From the NCBI RefSeq assembly GCF_006094695.1, contig NZ_CP035103.1:1116001-1180000 (forward strand): a stretch of 64,000 nt of DNA. The letters run 5' to 3'. This document shows positions 19,584 to 27,777 of this stretch, piece by piece. Made by a program: the position numbers and the translations under genes. The notes under the pieces are model-generated. The model saw only the letters and a list, made by a program, of their open reading frames with translations. It ran no database searches and was not told where the DNA came from. Each line of letters starts with the position of its first letter. Position 1 is the stretch's first letter. Origin of the DNA: Kocuria rosea. GTDB taxonomy: Bacteria; Actinomycetota; Actinomycetes; Actinomycetales; Micrococcaceae.

Positions 19584-20341
19584 CGGCTGGCAACCCCTTC
19601 GCCGAGATCGTCCTCGACGGCTCCCTCCTCGTCGCGCTGCCCGTGGCGCTGCTCGCCGGCCTCGTCTCCTTCGCCTCCCCGTGCGTGCTGCCCCTCGTGC
19701 CCGGCTACCTCGGCTACGTCACCGGCCTGACCGGCGCGGACCTGCAGGAGCAGCGGCGCGGCCGCGTGCTCGCGGGGATCACGCTGTTCGTCCTCGGCTT
19801 CTCCGCCGTGTTCCTGCTGATGTCCGTGCTGCTGGCCCAGCTGGGCGCCTACGCCTGGTTCCTGGGCCAGAACTGGATCACCGTGGTCCTCGGCGGGCTC
19901 GTGGTGCTCATGGGCGTCGTGTTCCTCGGCGGGGTGTCCTTCTTCCAGCGGGACCGCAAGATCGAGCACCGCCCACCGCCCGGGCTCTGGGGCGCCCCGT
20001 TGCTCGGCGTGACGTTCGGCCTCGGCTGGGCCCCCTGCATCGGCCCCACCTTCGCGGCCGTGCAGGCGCTCGTCTACGTGGACGGCGCCTCGACCGGCAA
20101 GGCGGCCGTCCTCACGGTCGCCTACTGCCTGGGCCTGGGCGTGCCGTTCCTGCTGCTCGCCCTCGCCCTGCGCCGGGGCATGGGCGCCATGGGCTTCTTC
20201 CGCCGGCACCGCCTCGGCATCCAGCGCGCCGGCGGCGGCCTGCTCGTGCTCGTCGGCCTGCTCATGATGACGGGCGCGTGGACCGCGTTCGTCTCCTGGG
20301 TGCAGGCCGAGCTCGTCACCGACTGGGTGATGCCGATCTGA
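19580..20341 (+). CDS. ccdA: cytochrome c biogenesis protein CcdA
   Basis: CcdA passes electrons from cytoplasmic thioredoxin across the membrane to TlpA/CcsX. The 253-residue protein has six hydrophobic helices. The two redox cysteines sit in FASPCVLPLVPGYL (Cys35, helix 1) and GWAPCIGPTFA (Cys152, helix 4), the standard pattern. Translation is coupled to tlpA by a 4-base overlap. Downstream, resB follows after 44 bases. Confidence 0.95.
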   Translation: MTAGNPFAEIVLDGSLLVALPVALLAGLVSFASPCVLPLVPGYLGYVTGLTGADLQEQRRGRVLAGITLFVLGFSAVFLLMSVLLAQLGAYAWFLGQNWITVVLGGLVVLMGVVFLGGVSFFQRDRKIEHRPPPGLWGAPLLGVTFGLGWAPCIGPTFAAVQALVYVDGASTGKAAVLTVAYCLGLGVPFLLLALALRRGMGAMGFFRRHRLGIQRAGGGLLVLVGLLMMTGAWTAFVSWVQAELVTDWVMPI

Positions 20342-20385
20342 GCACCTCCGACCCGCGAGCCCGCACCGACAGCAGAAAGGCCGCC

Positions 20386-22224
20386 ATGAGCACCGCAGCG
20401 CCCCCGTCGTCGTCGGGCCCCGCGTCCCCGGACCCGTCCGGACAGCGCACCCCGGACGTCGAGCTCCCCGCCCTGGGGCCCCTCGGCATGGCCCGGTGGG
20501 CCTGGACGCAGCTGACCAAGATGAACACCGCCCTGTTCCTGCTGCTGCTCCTGGCGGTCGCCGCGGTGCCGGGATCGATCTTCCCGCAGCGGATCCAGGA
20601 CCCGGCGGCGGTCCAGGACTACATCGACAACAACCCCGTCCTGGGGGAGTGGCTGGACCGGGTGCAGCTGTTCGACGTCTTCTCGTCGGCGTGGTTCTCC
20701 GCGATCTACATCCTGCTGTTCGTCTCCCTCGTGGGGTGCGTCCTGCCGCGCGCGGCCAAGCACTGGCGGGCGTGGCGGGCCGAGCCCCCGCGCACCCCGC
20801 GCCGGCTCGAGCGGCTGCCGGAGCACCGCTCCCTGGCCCTGGGCGGCCGTGACGGGGCCGGGGCGCCGGCCCCGGACGACGTCGTGGCCGACGCCGCCCG
20901 GCTGCTGAAGAAGCGCGGCTACCGGGTGGCGGTCCGGGACGCCGGCACGGCCGCCCCGTCGGTGGCCGCCGAGCGCGGCATGTGGAAGGAGGTCGGCAAC
21001 ATCGTCTTCCACCTGGCCCTGCTGGGCGTGCTGGTGTCCGTGGCCGTCGGCTCCCTCTTCGGCTACAAGGGCCAGCGGGTGGTCGTGGAGGGCGAGTCCT
21101 TCGTCAACACCCTCATCGGCTACGACTCCTTCACCCCCGGCCCCAACTACGACGCCGACTGGCTCGACCCCTTCTCGGTGCGGCTGGACAGCTTCGAGGC
21201 CGTGTTCAACCGGGACACCACGAACCCGCGCAGCTACGGGGCGCCGCTCGACTTCACCGCGGAGGTCACCGTGCAGGACGAGCCCGGCGCCGAGCCGCGG
21301 CAGGAGGTCCTGAAGGTGAACCAGCCGCTCAACGTGAACGGCGTGAAGAGCTACCTCGTGGGCAACGGCTACGCCCCGGTGGTGCGGGTGACCGACGGCA
21401 ACGGGGACGTCGCCTTCGAGGGGCCGGTCGTGACCATCCCCTCCGACGGCGTCTACACGTCCTCGCTCGTGCTCAAGGTCCCGGACGCCCGTCCCGACCA
21501 GCTCGGCCTCGTGGGGCTGCTGCTGCCCACCGCCGTGGGCGGCGAGGGCGAGATGCCCCGCTCCGTGGACCCCGGCCTCGCCAATCCCCGGCTGATCCTC
21601 TCCGCGTACCACGGGGACCTCGGCCTGGACAGCGGCGAACCGCAGAACGTGTACGTGCTCGACGTCGAGCCGCTCACCGAGCTCAACGCCATGACCAACG
21701 AGAACGGCGCCATCACGCTCGACGCCGCGAACCCCGTGCACGAGCTGCCCGACGGCAAGGGCACCGTGGAGTTCCTGGACGTCAAGCGCTACGTGGGTCT
21801 GGACGTCCACTACGACCCCGGCAAGACGGGCGCCTTCGTCTCCTTCGTCGCGGCCTTCGCCGGCCTGCTCATGTCCCTGTTCATCGCCCGCCGCCGCGTC
21901 TGGGTGCGCGCGGCGGAGGGCGTCGACGCGGACGGACGGCCCTGCACGGTGCTGGAGTACGGGCTGCTGGCCCGCGGCGAGGACCCCCGGCTCGCCGCGG
22001 AGGCCGAGCGGCTGGACCGGCTCTGGACCGAGCAGTGGCAGGACGCCGGCGTGCGGGACAACGACACCACGACCACGACCACGTCCGGGACGGCGACCAC
22101 GCCGACGCCGGCACCAGCGACAGCAGCAGCGACCGCGGCGACGGCCGGGAGCACCGGGCACGCCGCCGGCCGGCCGGACGGCCGGACGGACTCCGTGCCG
22201 GACGCCCGGCCGGACCACGAGTGA
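20386..22224 (+). CDS. resB: cytochrome c biogenesis protein ResB
   Basis: ResB (Ccs1) forms the haem-export and ligation complex with CcsB/CcsA. The 612-residue protein begins with a polar Ser/Pro segment, then transmembrane segments around MNTALFLLLLLAVAAVPGSIFPQ and FSAIYILLFVSLVGCVLPRA (read in parts), a third after the cytoplasmic linker (NIVFHLALLGVLVSVAV), a large extracytoplasmic domain, and a final helix (FVSFVAAFAGLLMSLFIARR). The C-terminal tail is Thr/Ala-rich and low in complexity. ATG 20386 follows AGAAAGG. It belongs to the tlpA-ccdA-resB-ccsB operon. Confidence 0.93.
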   Translation: MSTAAPPSSSGPASPDPSGQRTPDVELPALGPLGMARWAWTQLTKMNTALFLLLLLAVAAVPGSIFPQRIQDPAAVQDYIDNNPVLGEWLDRVQLFDVFSSAWFSAIYILLFVSLVGCVLPRAAKHWRAWRAEPPRTPRRLERLPEHRSLALGGRDGAGAPAPDDVVADAARLLKKRGYRVAVRDAGTAAPSVAAERGMWKEVGNIVFHLALLGVLVSVAVGSLFGYKGQRVVVEGESFVNTLIGYDSFTPGPNYDADWLDPFSVRLDSFEAVFNRDTTNPRSYGAPLDFTAEVTVQDEPGAEPRQEVLKVNQPLNVNGVKSYLVGNGYAPVVRVTDGNGDVAFEGPVVTIPSDGVYTSSLVLKVPDARPDQLGLVGLLLPTAVGGEGEMPRSVDPGLANPRLILSAYHGDLGLDSGEPQNVYVLDVEPLTELNAMTNENGAITLDAANPVHELPDGKGTVEFLDVKRYVGLDVHYDPGKTGAFVSFVAAFAGLLMSLFIARRRVWVRAAEGVDADGRPCTVLEYGLLARGEDPRLAAEAERLDRLWTEQWQDAGVRDNDTTTTTTSGTATTPTPAPATAAATAATAGSTGHAAGRPDGRTDSVPDARPDHE

Positions 22225-22237
22225 GAGGATGGGCGGC

Positions 22238-23317
22238 ATGACCGTCAACGAGACACTGGGCGCCTGGAGCGAGCTCTTCATGCTCCTGGCGGCCATGACC
22301 TACCTGGTCGCCTTCGTGGCCTTCGCGTGGGACGTGGCGTCCCACTCCAAGACCCTGCGCGGGGCCGAGGGCAGCGGCGAGCGCGAGCTCGTGGGCGCCG
22401 CCGCGGGAGCCTCCGCGGCGACCTCGGGGGACGCCGCCGAGCCCGCGGACTCCCGGGCCGGCCACGGCGCGGGCCACCGCGGGCGCGGCTACCGCACGAG
22501 CGCGCGCTCCGCCCTGTCCGGCCACGTGGCGGACGAGGAGATGCGCTACACCGGCGAGCGCCGGCCCGCCGCCCGCGTGGCCGTGGCCGTCATGGTCCTG
22601 GGCTTCGCCGTGCACGCCGCCGCCGTGCTCAGCCGGGCCTTCGCGGCCGGGCGGGTGCCGTGGGGCAACATGTACGAGTTCTGCACCACGGGCGCCCTGG
22701 TCGTCGCGGGCGTGTTCCTGCTGGCCCTGCTGGCCCGGGACCTGCGCTTCGTGGGCTCCCTGGTCTCCGGGCTCGTGGTGATCATGCTCTGCGCGGCCAC
22801 CATCGGCTTCCCCACCCCGGTGGGACCGCTGCAGCCCGCCCTGCAGTCCTGGTGGCTGGTGATCCACGTGTCCATCGCCGTGGCCGCCTCCGGGATCTTC
22901 ACCATCACGTTCGCCATGGCCGTCCTGCAGCTGCTGCAGGCCCGGCGGGAGCAGATCATCCTGTCCGGCGAGCGGCCCGGCGTGGAGTTCCTGGCGATGG
23001 TCCCGTCCTCCCAGGCGCTCGAGAACCTGTCCTTCCGGCTCAACGCGGTCGGGTTCGCGTTCTGGACCTTCACCCTCGCCGCCGGCGCCATCTGGGCGGA
23101 GCAGGCCTGGGGCCGCTACTGGGGCTGGGACACCAAGGAGGTCTGGACCTTCGTGATCTGGGTGGTCTACGCCGCCTACATGCACGCCCGAGCCACCCGG
23201 GGCTGGACCGGCAACCGGTCGGCCTGGCTGTCGATCGTCGGCTACCTCTGCGTGATCTTCAACTTCACCGTGGTCAACACCGTCTTCCCCGGCCTGCACT
23301 CCTACTCCGGGGTCTGA
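22238..23317 (+). CDS. ccsB: c-type cytochrome biogenesis protein CcsB
   Basis: CcsB (CcsA family) is the haem-handling subunit of the system II cytochrome c synthase. The WWD-type haem motif reads WGRYWGWDTKEVW at about residues 290-302, with conserved histidines in the flanking helices (VIHVSIAV and YAAYMHARA). The 359-residue protein has a polar insertion after the first helix. ATG 22238 is chosen because GAGAGGA lies 8 bases upstream; an in-frame ATG at 22229 overlaps that site. It ends the operon, and a hairpin terminator follows 29 bases after the stop. Confidence 0.94.
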   Translation: MTVNETLGAWSELFMLLAAMTYLVAFVAFAWDVASHSKTLRGAEGSGERELVGAAAGASAATSGDAAEPADSRAGHGAGHRGRGYRTSARSALSGHVADEEMRYTGERRPAARVAVAVMVLGFAVHAAAVLSRAFAAGRVPWGNMYEFCTTGALVVAGVFLLALLARDLRFVGSLVSGLVVIMLCAATIGFPTPVGPLQPALQSWWLVIHVSIAVAASGIFTITFAMAVLQLLQARREQIILSGERPGVEFLAMVPSSQALENLSFRLNAVGFAFWTFTLAAGAIWAEQAWGRYWGWDTKEVWTFVIWVVYAAYMHARATRGWTGNRSAWLSIVGYLCVIFNFTVVNTVFPGLHSYSGV

Positions 23318-23346
23318 CCCGGCCGCCCCGCCGGGCGACGACACCG

Positions 23347-23378
23347 GAACGGCCCGCACCGGCAGGTGCGGGCCGTTC
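23347..23378. terminator. hairpin terminator after ccsB
   Basis: A 14-bp perfect stem with a GGCA loop, with no T-run. The rest of the 228-base gap to the next gene holds the 13-bp repeat array. Confidence 0.6.
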
Positions 23379-23464
23379 GTCGTGGTCGGGGCGGTCGTGG
23401 CCGGGGCGTCCGGCCCGGTCGGGTCCGCGGCGGGGCGGCTCCGGCGCGTGGTCCCGCTCTGAGC

Positions 23465-23542
23465 GGTCCTGCCGTGGGGCCCTGCCGGGTGGTCCCGCCG
23501 TGCGGTCCTGCCGGGCGGTCCTGCCGGGCAGTCCTGCCGGGC
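23465..23542. repeat. six tandem 13-bp repeats
   Basis: Six contiguous 13-base units with consensus GGTCCTGCCGGGC run from 23465 to 23542. Copies four to six are nearly identical and the first three are diverged. The array stops three bases short of the stop codon of the minus-strand gene at 23546 and lies between two convergent genes. A unit of 13 cannot preserve a reading frame, so it is non-coding. Confidence 0.88.
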
Positions 23543-23545
23543 GGA

Positions 23546-24019
23546 TCAGCCGCGCGGGGGCCGGCTGCCGGGGGAGCCGTCCGTCGGTCCGTCGCTGCGG
23601 CCGGCGGACGAGCCGCCGGAGGGCCCGTCGTCGGGGCGCTCGCCGGGAGCCCCGTCCGGCCCGGTGCCGCCGGACGCTCCCGGTCCGCCGTTGCGTCGCA
23701 GCTCCTCCTCCCACTGCCGGAGCTTCTCGGCCTTCTCCTGCTGCCGGCGGCGCTCCTCGAGGTTGCGCAGGAACTGGGGGTCGTCGTCGGGCCCCCTGCC
23801 GCGCGCGGGACGCGAGGACTCCGCGGTGCCCTTGGGCCGCCCGAGGAACAGCCACAGGAGGGCGCCGAGGAGGGGGAGGAGGAGGATCACCGCGATCCAG
23901 CCTCCCTTGCGGAGACCGCGCATGTCGGTGCTGTCGGTCCGGGCGCACTCGATGAGGGAGTAGACGATCACGCCCACCGCCAAAGCGGCCGCGCCGATGA
24001 TGAGGATGGCTCTGCCCAT
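23546..24019 (-). CDS. small membrane protein with PLDc_N-type N-terminal domain
   Basis: The 157-residue protein has two hydrophobic helices (ILIIGAAALAVGVIVYSL and GWIAVILLLPLLGALLWLFLG, read in parts) separated by a short DSTDMRGL loop. This is the phospholipase D N-terminal-like (PLDc_N) membrane module that often occurs alone in actinobacteria. A short coiled coil (FLRNLEERRRQQEKAEKL) and a Gly/Ser/Pro-rich tail follow. No catalytic domain is present and no function is known. A TANNNT hexamer 7 bases before ATG 24019 supports that start. Confidence 0.75.
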   Translation of the reverse strand: MGRAILIIGAAALAVGVIVYSLIECARTDSTDMRGLRKGGWIAVILLLPLLGALLWLFLGRPKGTAESSRPARGRGPDDDPQFLRNLEERRRQQEKAEKLRQWEEELRRNGGPGASGGTGPDGAPGERPDDGPSGGSSAGRSDGPTDGSPGSRPPRG

Positions 24020-24026
24020 GCCGACA

Positions 24027-24032
24027 ATCGTA
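24027..24032 (-). promoter_or_regulatory. leaderless -10 element of the PLDc_N-type gene
   Basis: Read on the minus strand this is TACGAT, then 7 bases, then ATG at 24019. Confidence 0.5.
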
Positions 24033-24117
24033 GGGGAGTTGCCTGGACGCCAGCTCAGCGCTCCGGAGGCCCTGTCCGCCGCTCCGCCGGCCCGGGGAAC
24101 CTGTCAGGAGCTCCGGC

Positions 24118-24123
24118 TAGACT
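24118..24123 (+). promoter_or_regulatory. leaderless -10 element of the DUF4229 gene
   Basis: TAGACT is followed by 6 bases and GTG 24130. The same hexamer precedes menB and menF. Confidence 0.55.
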
Positions 24124-24129
24124 GGGCGC

Positions 24130-24417
24130 GTGAATTTCCTGAAGTACTCCCTGCTCCGGTTCGCGCTGCTCGTGCTGGCCTTCCTGCTCAGCATGTGGCT
24201 GGGCGTGGGGCTGGTCCTGTCCGGGGTCGCCGCGGTGGTCATCTCCTTCGCGGTCTCCTACCTGTTCTTCCCGCGCCTGCACAGCGCCGCGGGGGAGGAG
24301 TTCCACCGGTGGTTCGCGCGGGCGCCGAAGCCCCGCAACCGGGTGGCGCTCGAGGACCAGGAGGTCGAGGACGCCTACGTGGACCGGCGGCTGCGCGAGG
24401 ACGGCCGCGAGGTCTGA
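24130..24417 (+). CDS. DUF4229 family small membrane protein
   Basis: The 95-residue protein has two closely spaced hydrophobic helices in the first 50 residues (FALLVLAFLLSMWLGVGLVL and VAAVVISFAVSYLFF), then a charged cytoplasmic tail (PRNRVALEDQEVEDAYVDRRL). It resembles the DUF4229 family, which in actinobacteria commonly sits beside menA. No function is known. GTG 24130 has no ribosome binding site but is correctly spaced from TAGACT. It is convergent with menA. Confidence 0.75.
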   Translation: MNFLKYSLLRFALLVLAFLLSMWLGVGLVLSGVAAVVISFAVSYLFFPRLHSAAGEEFHRWFARAPKPRNRVALEDQEVEDAYVDRRLREDGREV

Positions 24418-24447
24418 GCCGCCCGCCGTCACCTCCTCACCGGGTGC

Positions 24448-25329
24448 TCACCACCACTGCCGCAGCAGCACCGCCAGCAGGAAGAGCACGGCCCAGCCCA
24501 CGTTGAGCACCCCGCACTGCCGGAGCACGGGGATGAGCTGGCGCCGGTCCTGCACCCGCAGCACCGTGGCCACGGGCGCCCACGCCAGGGGCAGGAGCAG
24601 CAGCACGAGCAGCATCCACGGGTTGTCGGGCACCAGGAACAGCACGAGCGCGAACGCCACGGCGATCTCCGCGGTGAACACCACCCGCGCCAGCGGGTCG
24701 CCCAGCCGCACGGCCAGGGTCCGCTTGCCGACCTCCCGGTCCCCGGGCAGGTCCCGGATGTTGTTGGCCATCAGCAGGGCGGTGGCGATCAGACCGGTGG
24801 ACAGGGCCGCGACGAAGGCCTCGAGGTTGAGGGTGCCCGCCTGGGTGAGCGTGGTGCCGAGCACGGCCACGAGCCCGAAGTACACGAACACGAACACGTC
24901 CCCGAGCCCGCGGTACCCGTACGGGCTGCGCCCGCCGGTGTACCCCCACGCGGCGAGCACGGCAGAGAGGCCCACGGGGATGAACCACCACTGACGGCTC
25001 AGCACCACCAGGGCCGCGCCGGCGAGCGCGGCGAGGCCGAAGCACAGCAGCGCCGCCGCCCGCACCTGCCCCGGCGCGGCGGCCCCGGAACCCGTGAGGC
25101 GCAGGGGGCCCACACGGTCGTCGTCGGTGCCCCGGATGCCGTCGGAGTAGTCGTTGGCGTAGTTCACGCCGATCTGCAGGAGGAGGGCGACCAGCAGCGC
25201 GAGCAGCGCGCGGACGGGGTCGAACGAGTGCAGGGCCTGGGCCGCGGCGGAGCCGGCCACCACGGGGGCGAGGGCCATCGGCAGCGTCCGGAGCCGGGCC
25301 CCCTCGATCCACTGTGCTGGCGTGGCCAC
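24448..25329 (-). CDS. menA: 1,4-dihydroxy-2-naphthoate polyprenyltransferase
   Basis: MenA is a membrane prenyltransferase that joins the polyprenyl diphosphate chain to DHNA, giving demethylmenaquinone. The first Asp-rich motif reads NYANDYSDGIRGTDDD, with a second in NNIRDLPGDREVGKRTLAV. About eight to nine hydrophobic helices follow. The length of 293 residues is typical. The start is GTG 25329 with a GGAGGT ribosome binding site. It lies downstream of menE on the same strand and may share its transcript. Confidence 0.95.
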   Translation of the reverse strand: MATPAQWIEGARLRTLPMALAPVVAGSAAAQALHSFDPVRALLALLVALLLQIGVNYANDYSDGIRGTDDDRVGPLRLTGSGAAAPGQVRAAALLCFGLAALAGAALVVLSRQWWFIPVGLSAVLAAWGYTGGRSPYGYRGLGDVFVFVYFGLVAVLGTTLTQAGTLNLEAFVAALSTGLIATALLMANNIRDLPGDREVGKRTLAVRLGDPLARVVFTAEIAVAFALVLFLVPDNPWMLLVLLLLPLAWAPVATVLRVQDRRQLIPVLRQCGVLNVGWAVLFLLAVLLRQWW

Positions 25330-25451
25330 GGGCTACCTCCGTCGGGAACGACCCGCGCGGGTGCGGGGTGCGGGATGCGGGCCGCGGTGGGGGTCCGTGG
25401 CCGCGAACCATTGTGTCACGGCCCGGCCCCGGACCCGGCTCGGGCGGGGGC

Positions 25452-26618
25452 TCAGCCCAGCAGACGGCCCACGGCGGCGCGGTCCGGCTTCCCGGTGGGC
25501 AGCAGGGGCAGCTCGTCCGGCCAGGCCCAGCGCCGGGGCACCGCGGCGGCGCCGTGCCGGGCGCGCACCGACTCCTCGAGCTCGGCGCGCAGCCGCCGGC
25601 GGTCCGCGCCGGGGACCGCGACGACCGCCGCCCCGACCGCCTGCCCCCACTCGGGGTCGGGCACGCCGAGCACCAGGGCCTGGCGCACCCCCGGGTGCTC
25701 CGTGAGCGCGGCGCTCACGAGCCCCGCGGCGACCTTGACCCCGCCGGTGTTCACCACGTCGTCGACCCGCCCGTGCACCGTGAGCACGCCGTCGGCGGAG
25801 ATCTCGCCGAGGTCGTCCGTGCGGTACCAGCGGGTCCCGGCGGCCTCCCGGAAGTGCCGTGCGGTCTGCTCCGGGTCCCCGGCGTAGCCGGCGGCGACGA
25901 CGTCCCCGCCGAGCCAGATCCGGCCCGGCCCGGACCCGCCGGTGACCCCGGGTCGCGGGGCGTCGTCCTCGGCCCCCTCCGTCCCCACGTGCACGGAGAC
26001 GCCGTCCAGGGGCACGCCGTCGTAGACGCAGCCCCCGCACGTCTCCGACATCCCGTAGGTGACGACCACCCGGACGTCGGCGGCCCGGGCGGCCGCCAGC
26101 AGCCGCGGGGGAGCGGCCGAGCCGCCGAGCAGGACCGCGGAGAAGCTCTTCAGCGCGGAGACCGCGTCCCCGTTGCGCACCCCGGACGCCGGTTCCAGGA
26201 TCCGCTGCAGCTGGGTGGGCACGAGCGAGGTGAAGCGCACGGGGTCCTCCAGCTCCTCGGCCGCCGCCGCGAAGGCCTCGGGGGTGAAGCGGGCCGCGGG
26301 GTCGAGGACCACGGGGTCCGTCCCGGCGTAGAGGGAGCGCACGAGCACCTGGAGCCCGGCCACGTAGTGGACGGGCAGCGCGAGCAGCCACTGGCCCACC
26401 CCGCCGGTGCGCACCGCGGTGGCCATCGAGGACGCCGCGAGCGCGTCCCGGGTGAGGACCGTGCGCTTGGCCCGGCCCGTGGAGCCGGAGGTCCGCACGA
26501 CGACGGCGTTGCCCTCCCGGCCCAGCGCGCGGGTCAGCGGGGACAGCAGCCGCAGGGGGTCGCCGGGCACGGGCCCGTCGAGGACCACGGCGTCGCCGGG
26601 GACGATCAGTTCGGCCAT
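25452..26618 (-). CDS. menE: o-succinylbenzoate--CoA ligase
   Basis: MenE activates o-succinylbenzoate to its CoA thioester using ATP. The adenylate-forming core shows VVRTSGSTGRAKRTVLT (P-loop), VTYGMSETCGG, the YRTDDLGE motif and the late catalytic lysine in LPLLPTGKPDRAAV. The 388-residue length is that of the compact actinobacterial MenE. ATG 26618 has an AGGAGG ribosome binding site. It follows menB by 71 bases, so menB-menE-menA probably form one transcription unit. Confidence 0.93.
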   Translation of the reverse strand: MAELIVPGDAVVLDGPVPGDPLRLLSPLTRALGREGNAVVVRTSGSTGRAKRTVLTRDALAASSMATAVRTGGVGQWLLALPVHYVAGLQVLVRSLYAGTDPVVLDPAARFTPEAFAAAAEELEDPVRFTSLVPTQLQRILEPASGVRNGDAVSALKSFSAVLLGGSAAPPRLLAAARAADVRVVVTYGMSETCGGCVYDGVPLDGVSVHVGTEGAEDDAPRPGVTGGSGPGRIWLGGDVVAAGYAGDPEQTARHFREAAGTRWYRTDDLGEISADGVLTVHGRVDDVVNTGGVKVAAGLVSAALTEHPGVRQALVLGVPDPEWGQAVGAAVVAVPGADRRRLRAELEESVRARHGAAAVPRRWAWPDELPLLPTGKPDRAAVGRLLG

Positions 26619-26689
26619 CGCGGGTCTCCTCCTCGCGCCGCCGGTCGGCTCCCGACCCGGGGACGGGTCGTGCACCGGCGGCAGCCGGC

Positions 26690-27667
26690 CTAGAAGTAGT
26701 AGGGGAAGCCGGACCAGTCCGGGTCGCGCTTGCCCAGGAACGCGTCCCGGCCCTCGACGGCCTCGTCGGTCATGTACGCCATGCGGGTCGCCTCGCCGGC
26801 GAAGACCTGCTGGCCGACCATCCCGTCGTCGGGCAGGTTGAAGGCGAACTTCAGCATCCGGATCGCCTGCGGGGACTGGGCCGCCACGTCCCGGGCGGCG
26901 GCGATCGCCGCGTCCTCCAGCTCCGCGTGCGGGACGACCTCGTTGACCGCGCCCATCTCGAGCATCCGCTGCGCGTCGTACCCCCGGGCGAGGAAGAAGA
27001 TCTCGCGGGCCGCCTTCTGCCCCACCTGCCGGGCGAGCAGCGCGGAGCCGTAGCCGGCGTCGAAGGAGCCGACGGTGGCGTCCGTCTGCTTGAACCGCCC
27101 GTGCTCCCGGGACGCGATCGTGAGGTCGCAGACCACGTGCAGGGAGTGCCCGCCGCCCGCGGCCCACCCGGGGACGGCGGCGATGACCACCTTGGGCATG
27201 GTGCGGATCAGGCGCTGCACCTCGAGGATGTGCAGCCGCCCGGCGCGGGCCGGGTCGATGCTCTCGGCGGTCTCGCCCCCGGCGTAGCGGTAGCCGTCGC
27301 GGCCGCGGATGCGCTGGTCCCCGCCGGAGCAGAACGCCCAGCCGCCGTCCTTGGCGGAGGGCCCGTTGCCGGTGAGGACCACGGCGCCCACGTCCGAGCT
27401 CATCCGCGCGTGGTCGAGCGCGCGGTAGAGCTCGTCGACGGTGCCCGGCCGGAAGGCGTTGCGCACCTCCGGGCGGTCGAAGGCGATCCGCACCCACGGC
27501 AGGTCCCGGAGCACCGCGCCGTCCGCGTCCCGCTCCACACCGCGGTGGTAGGTGAGGTCCTGCAGGTCCTGGAAGCCCTCGACCGTCCGCCACTGCACGG
27601 GGTCGAAGAGCTCCGAGACCTGCTCGGGGAGGTGGTTGCTGGCGGGGGTCGGGGTCGCGTCGGTCAC
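26690..27667 (-). CDS. menB: 1,4-dihydroxy-2-naphthoyl-CoA synthase
   Basis: MenB closes the second naphthoquinone ring from o-succinylbenzoyl-CoA, using the crotonase fold. It has the oxyanion-hole segments SGGDQRIRG and VPGWAAGGGHSLH, then TDATVGSFDAGYGS with the catalytic Asp/Ser region, and ends with the conserved DWSGFPYYF. The N-terminal extension of about 60 residues before RPEVRNAFRP is normal for actinobacterial MenB. It has 325 residues. GTG 27667 is supported by TAGACT 7 bases upstream. Confidence 0.96.
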   Translation of the reverse strand: MTDATPTPASNHLPEQVSELFDPVQWRTVEGFQDLQDLTYHRGVERDADGAVLRDLPWVRIAFDRPEVRNAFRPGTVDELYRALDHARMSSDVGAVVLTGNGPSAKDGGWAFCSGGDQRIRGRDGYRYAGGETAESIDPARAGRLHILEVQRLIRTMPKVVIAAVPGWAAGGGHSLHVVCDLTIASREHGRFKQTDATVGSFDAGYGSALLARQVGQKAAREIFFLARGYDAQRMLEMGAVNEVVPHAELEDAAIAAARDVAAQSPQAIRMLKFAFNLPDDGMVGQQVFAGEATRMAYMTDEAVEGRDAFLGKRDPDWSGFPYYF

Positions 27668-27674
27668 GGGTCCG

Positions 27675-27680
27675 AGTCTA
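27675..27680 (-). promoter_or_regulatory. leaderless -10 element of menB
   Basis: On the minus strand TAGACT is followed by 7 bases (CGGACCC) and GTG at 27667. It is likely the promoter for menB-menE-menA. Confidence 0.6.
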
Positions 27681-27777
27681 CGGGGACTTCTCCGCCGGCC
27701 TCGAGACCGCCCCCCGGACCGTCAGCGACGGTGCGGTGGAGGGCGGGAGGAGAACGCCCCACGACAGCCACCGGCCG

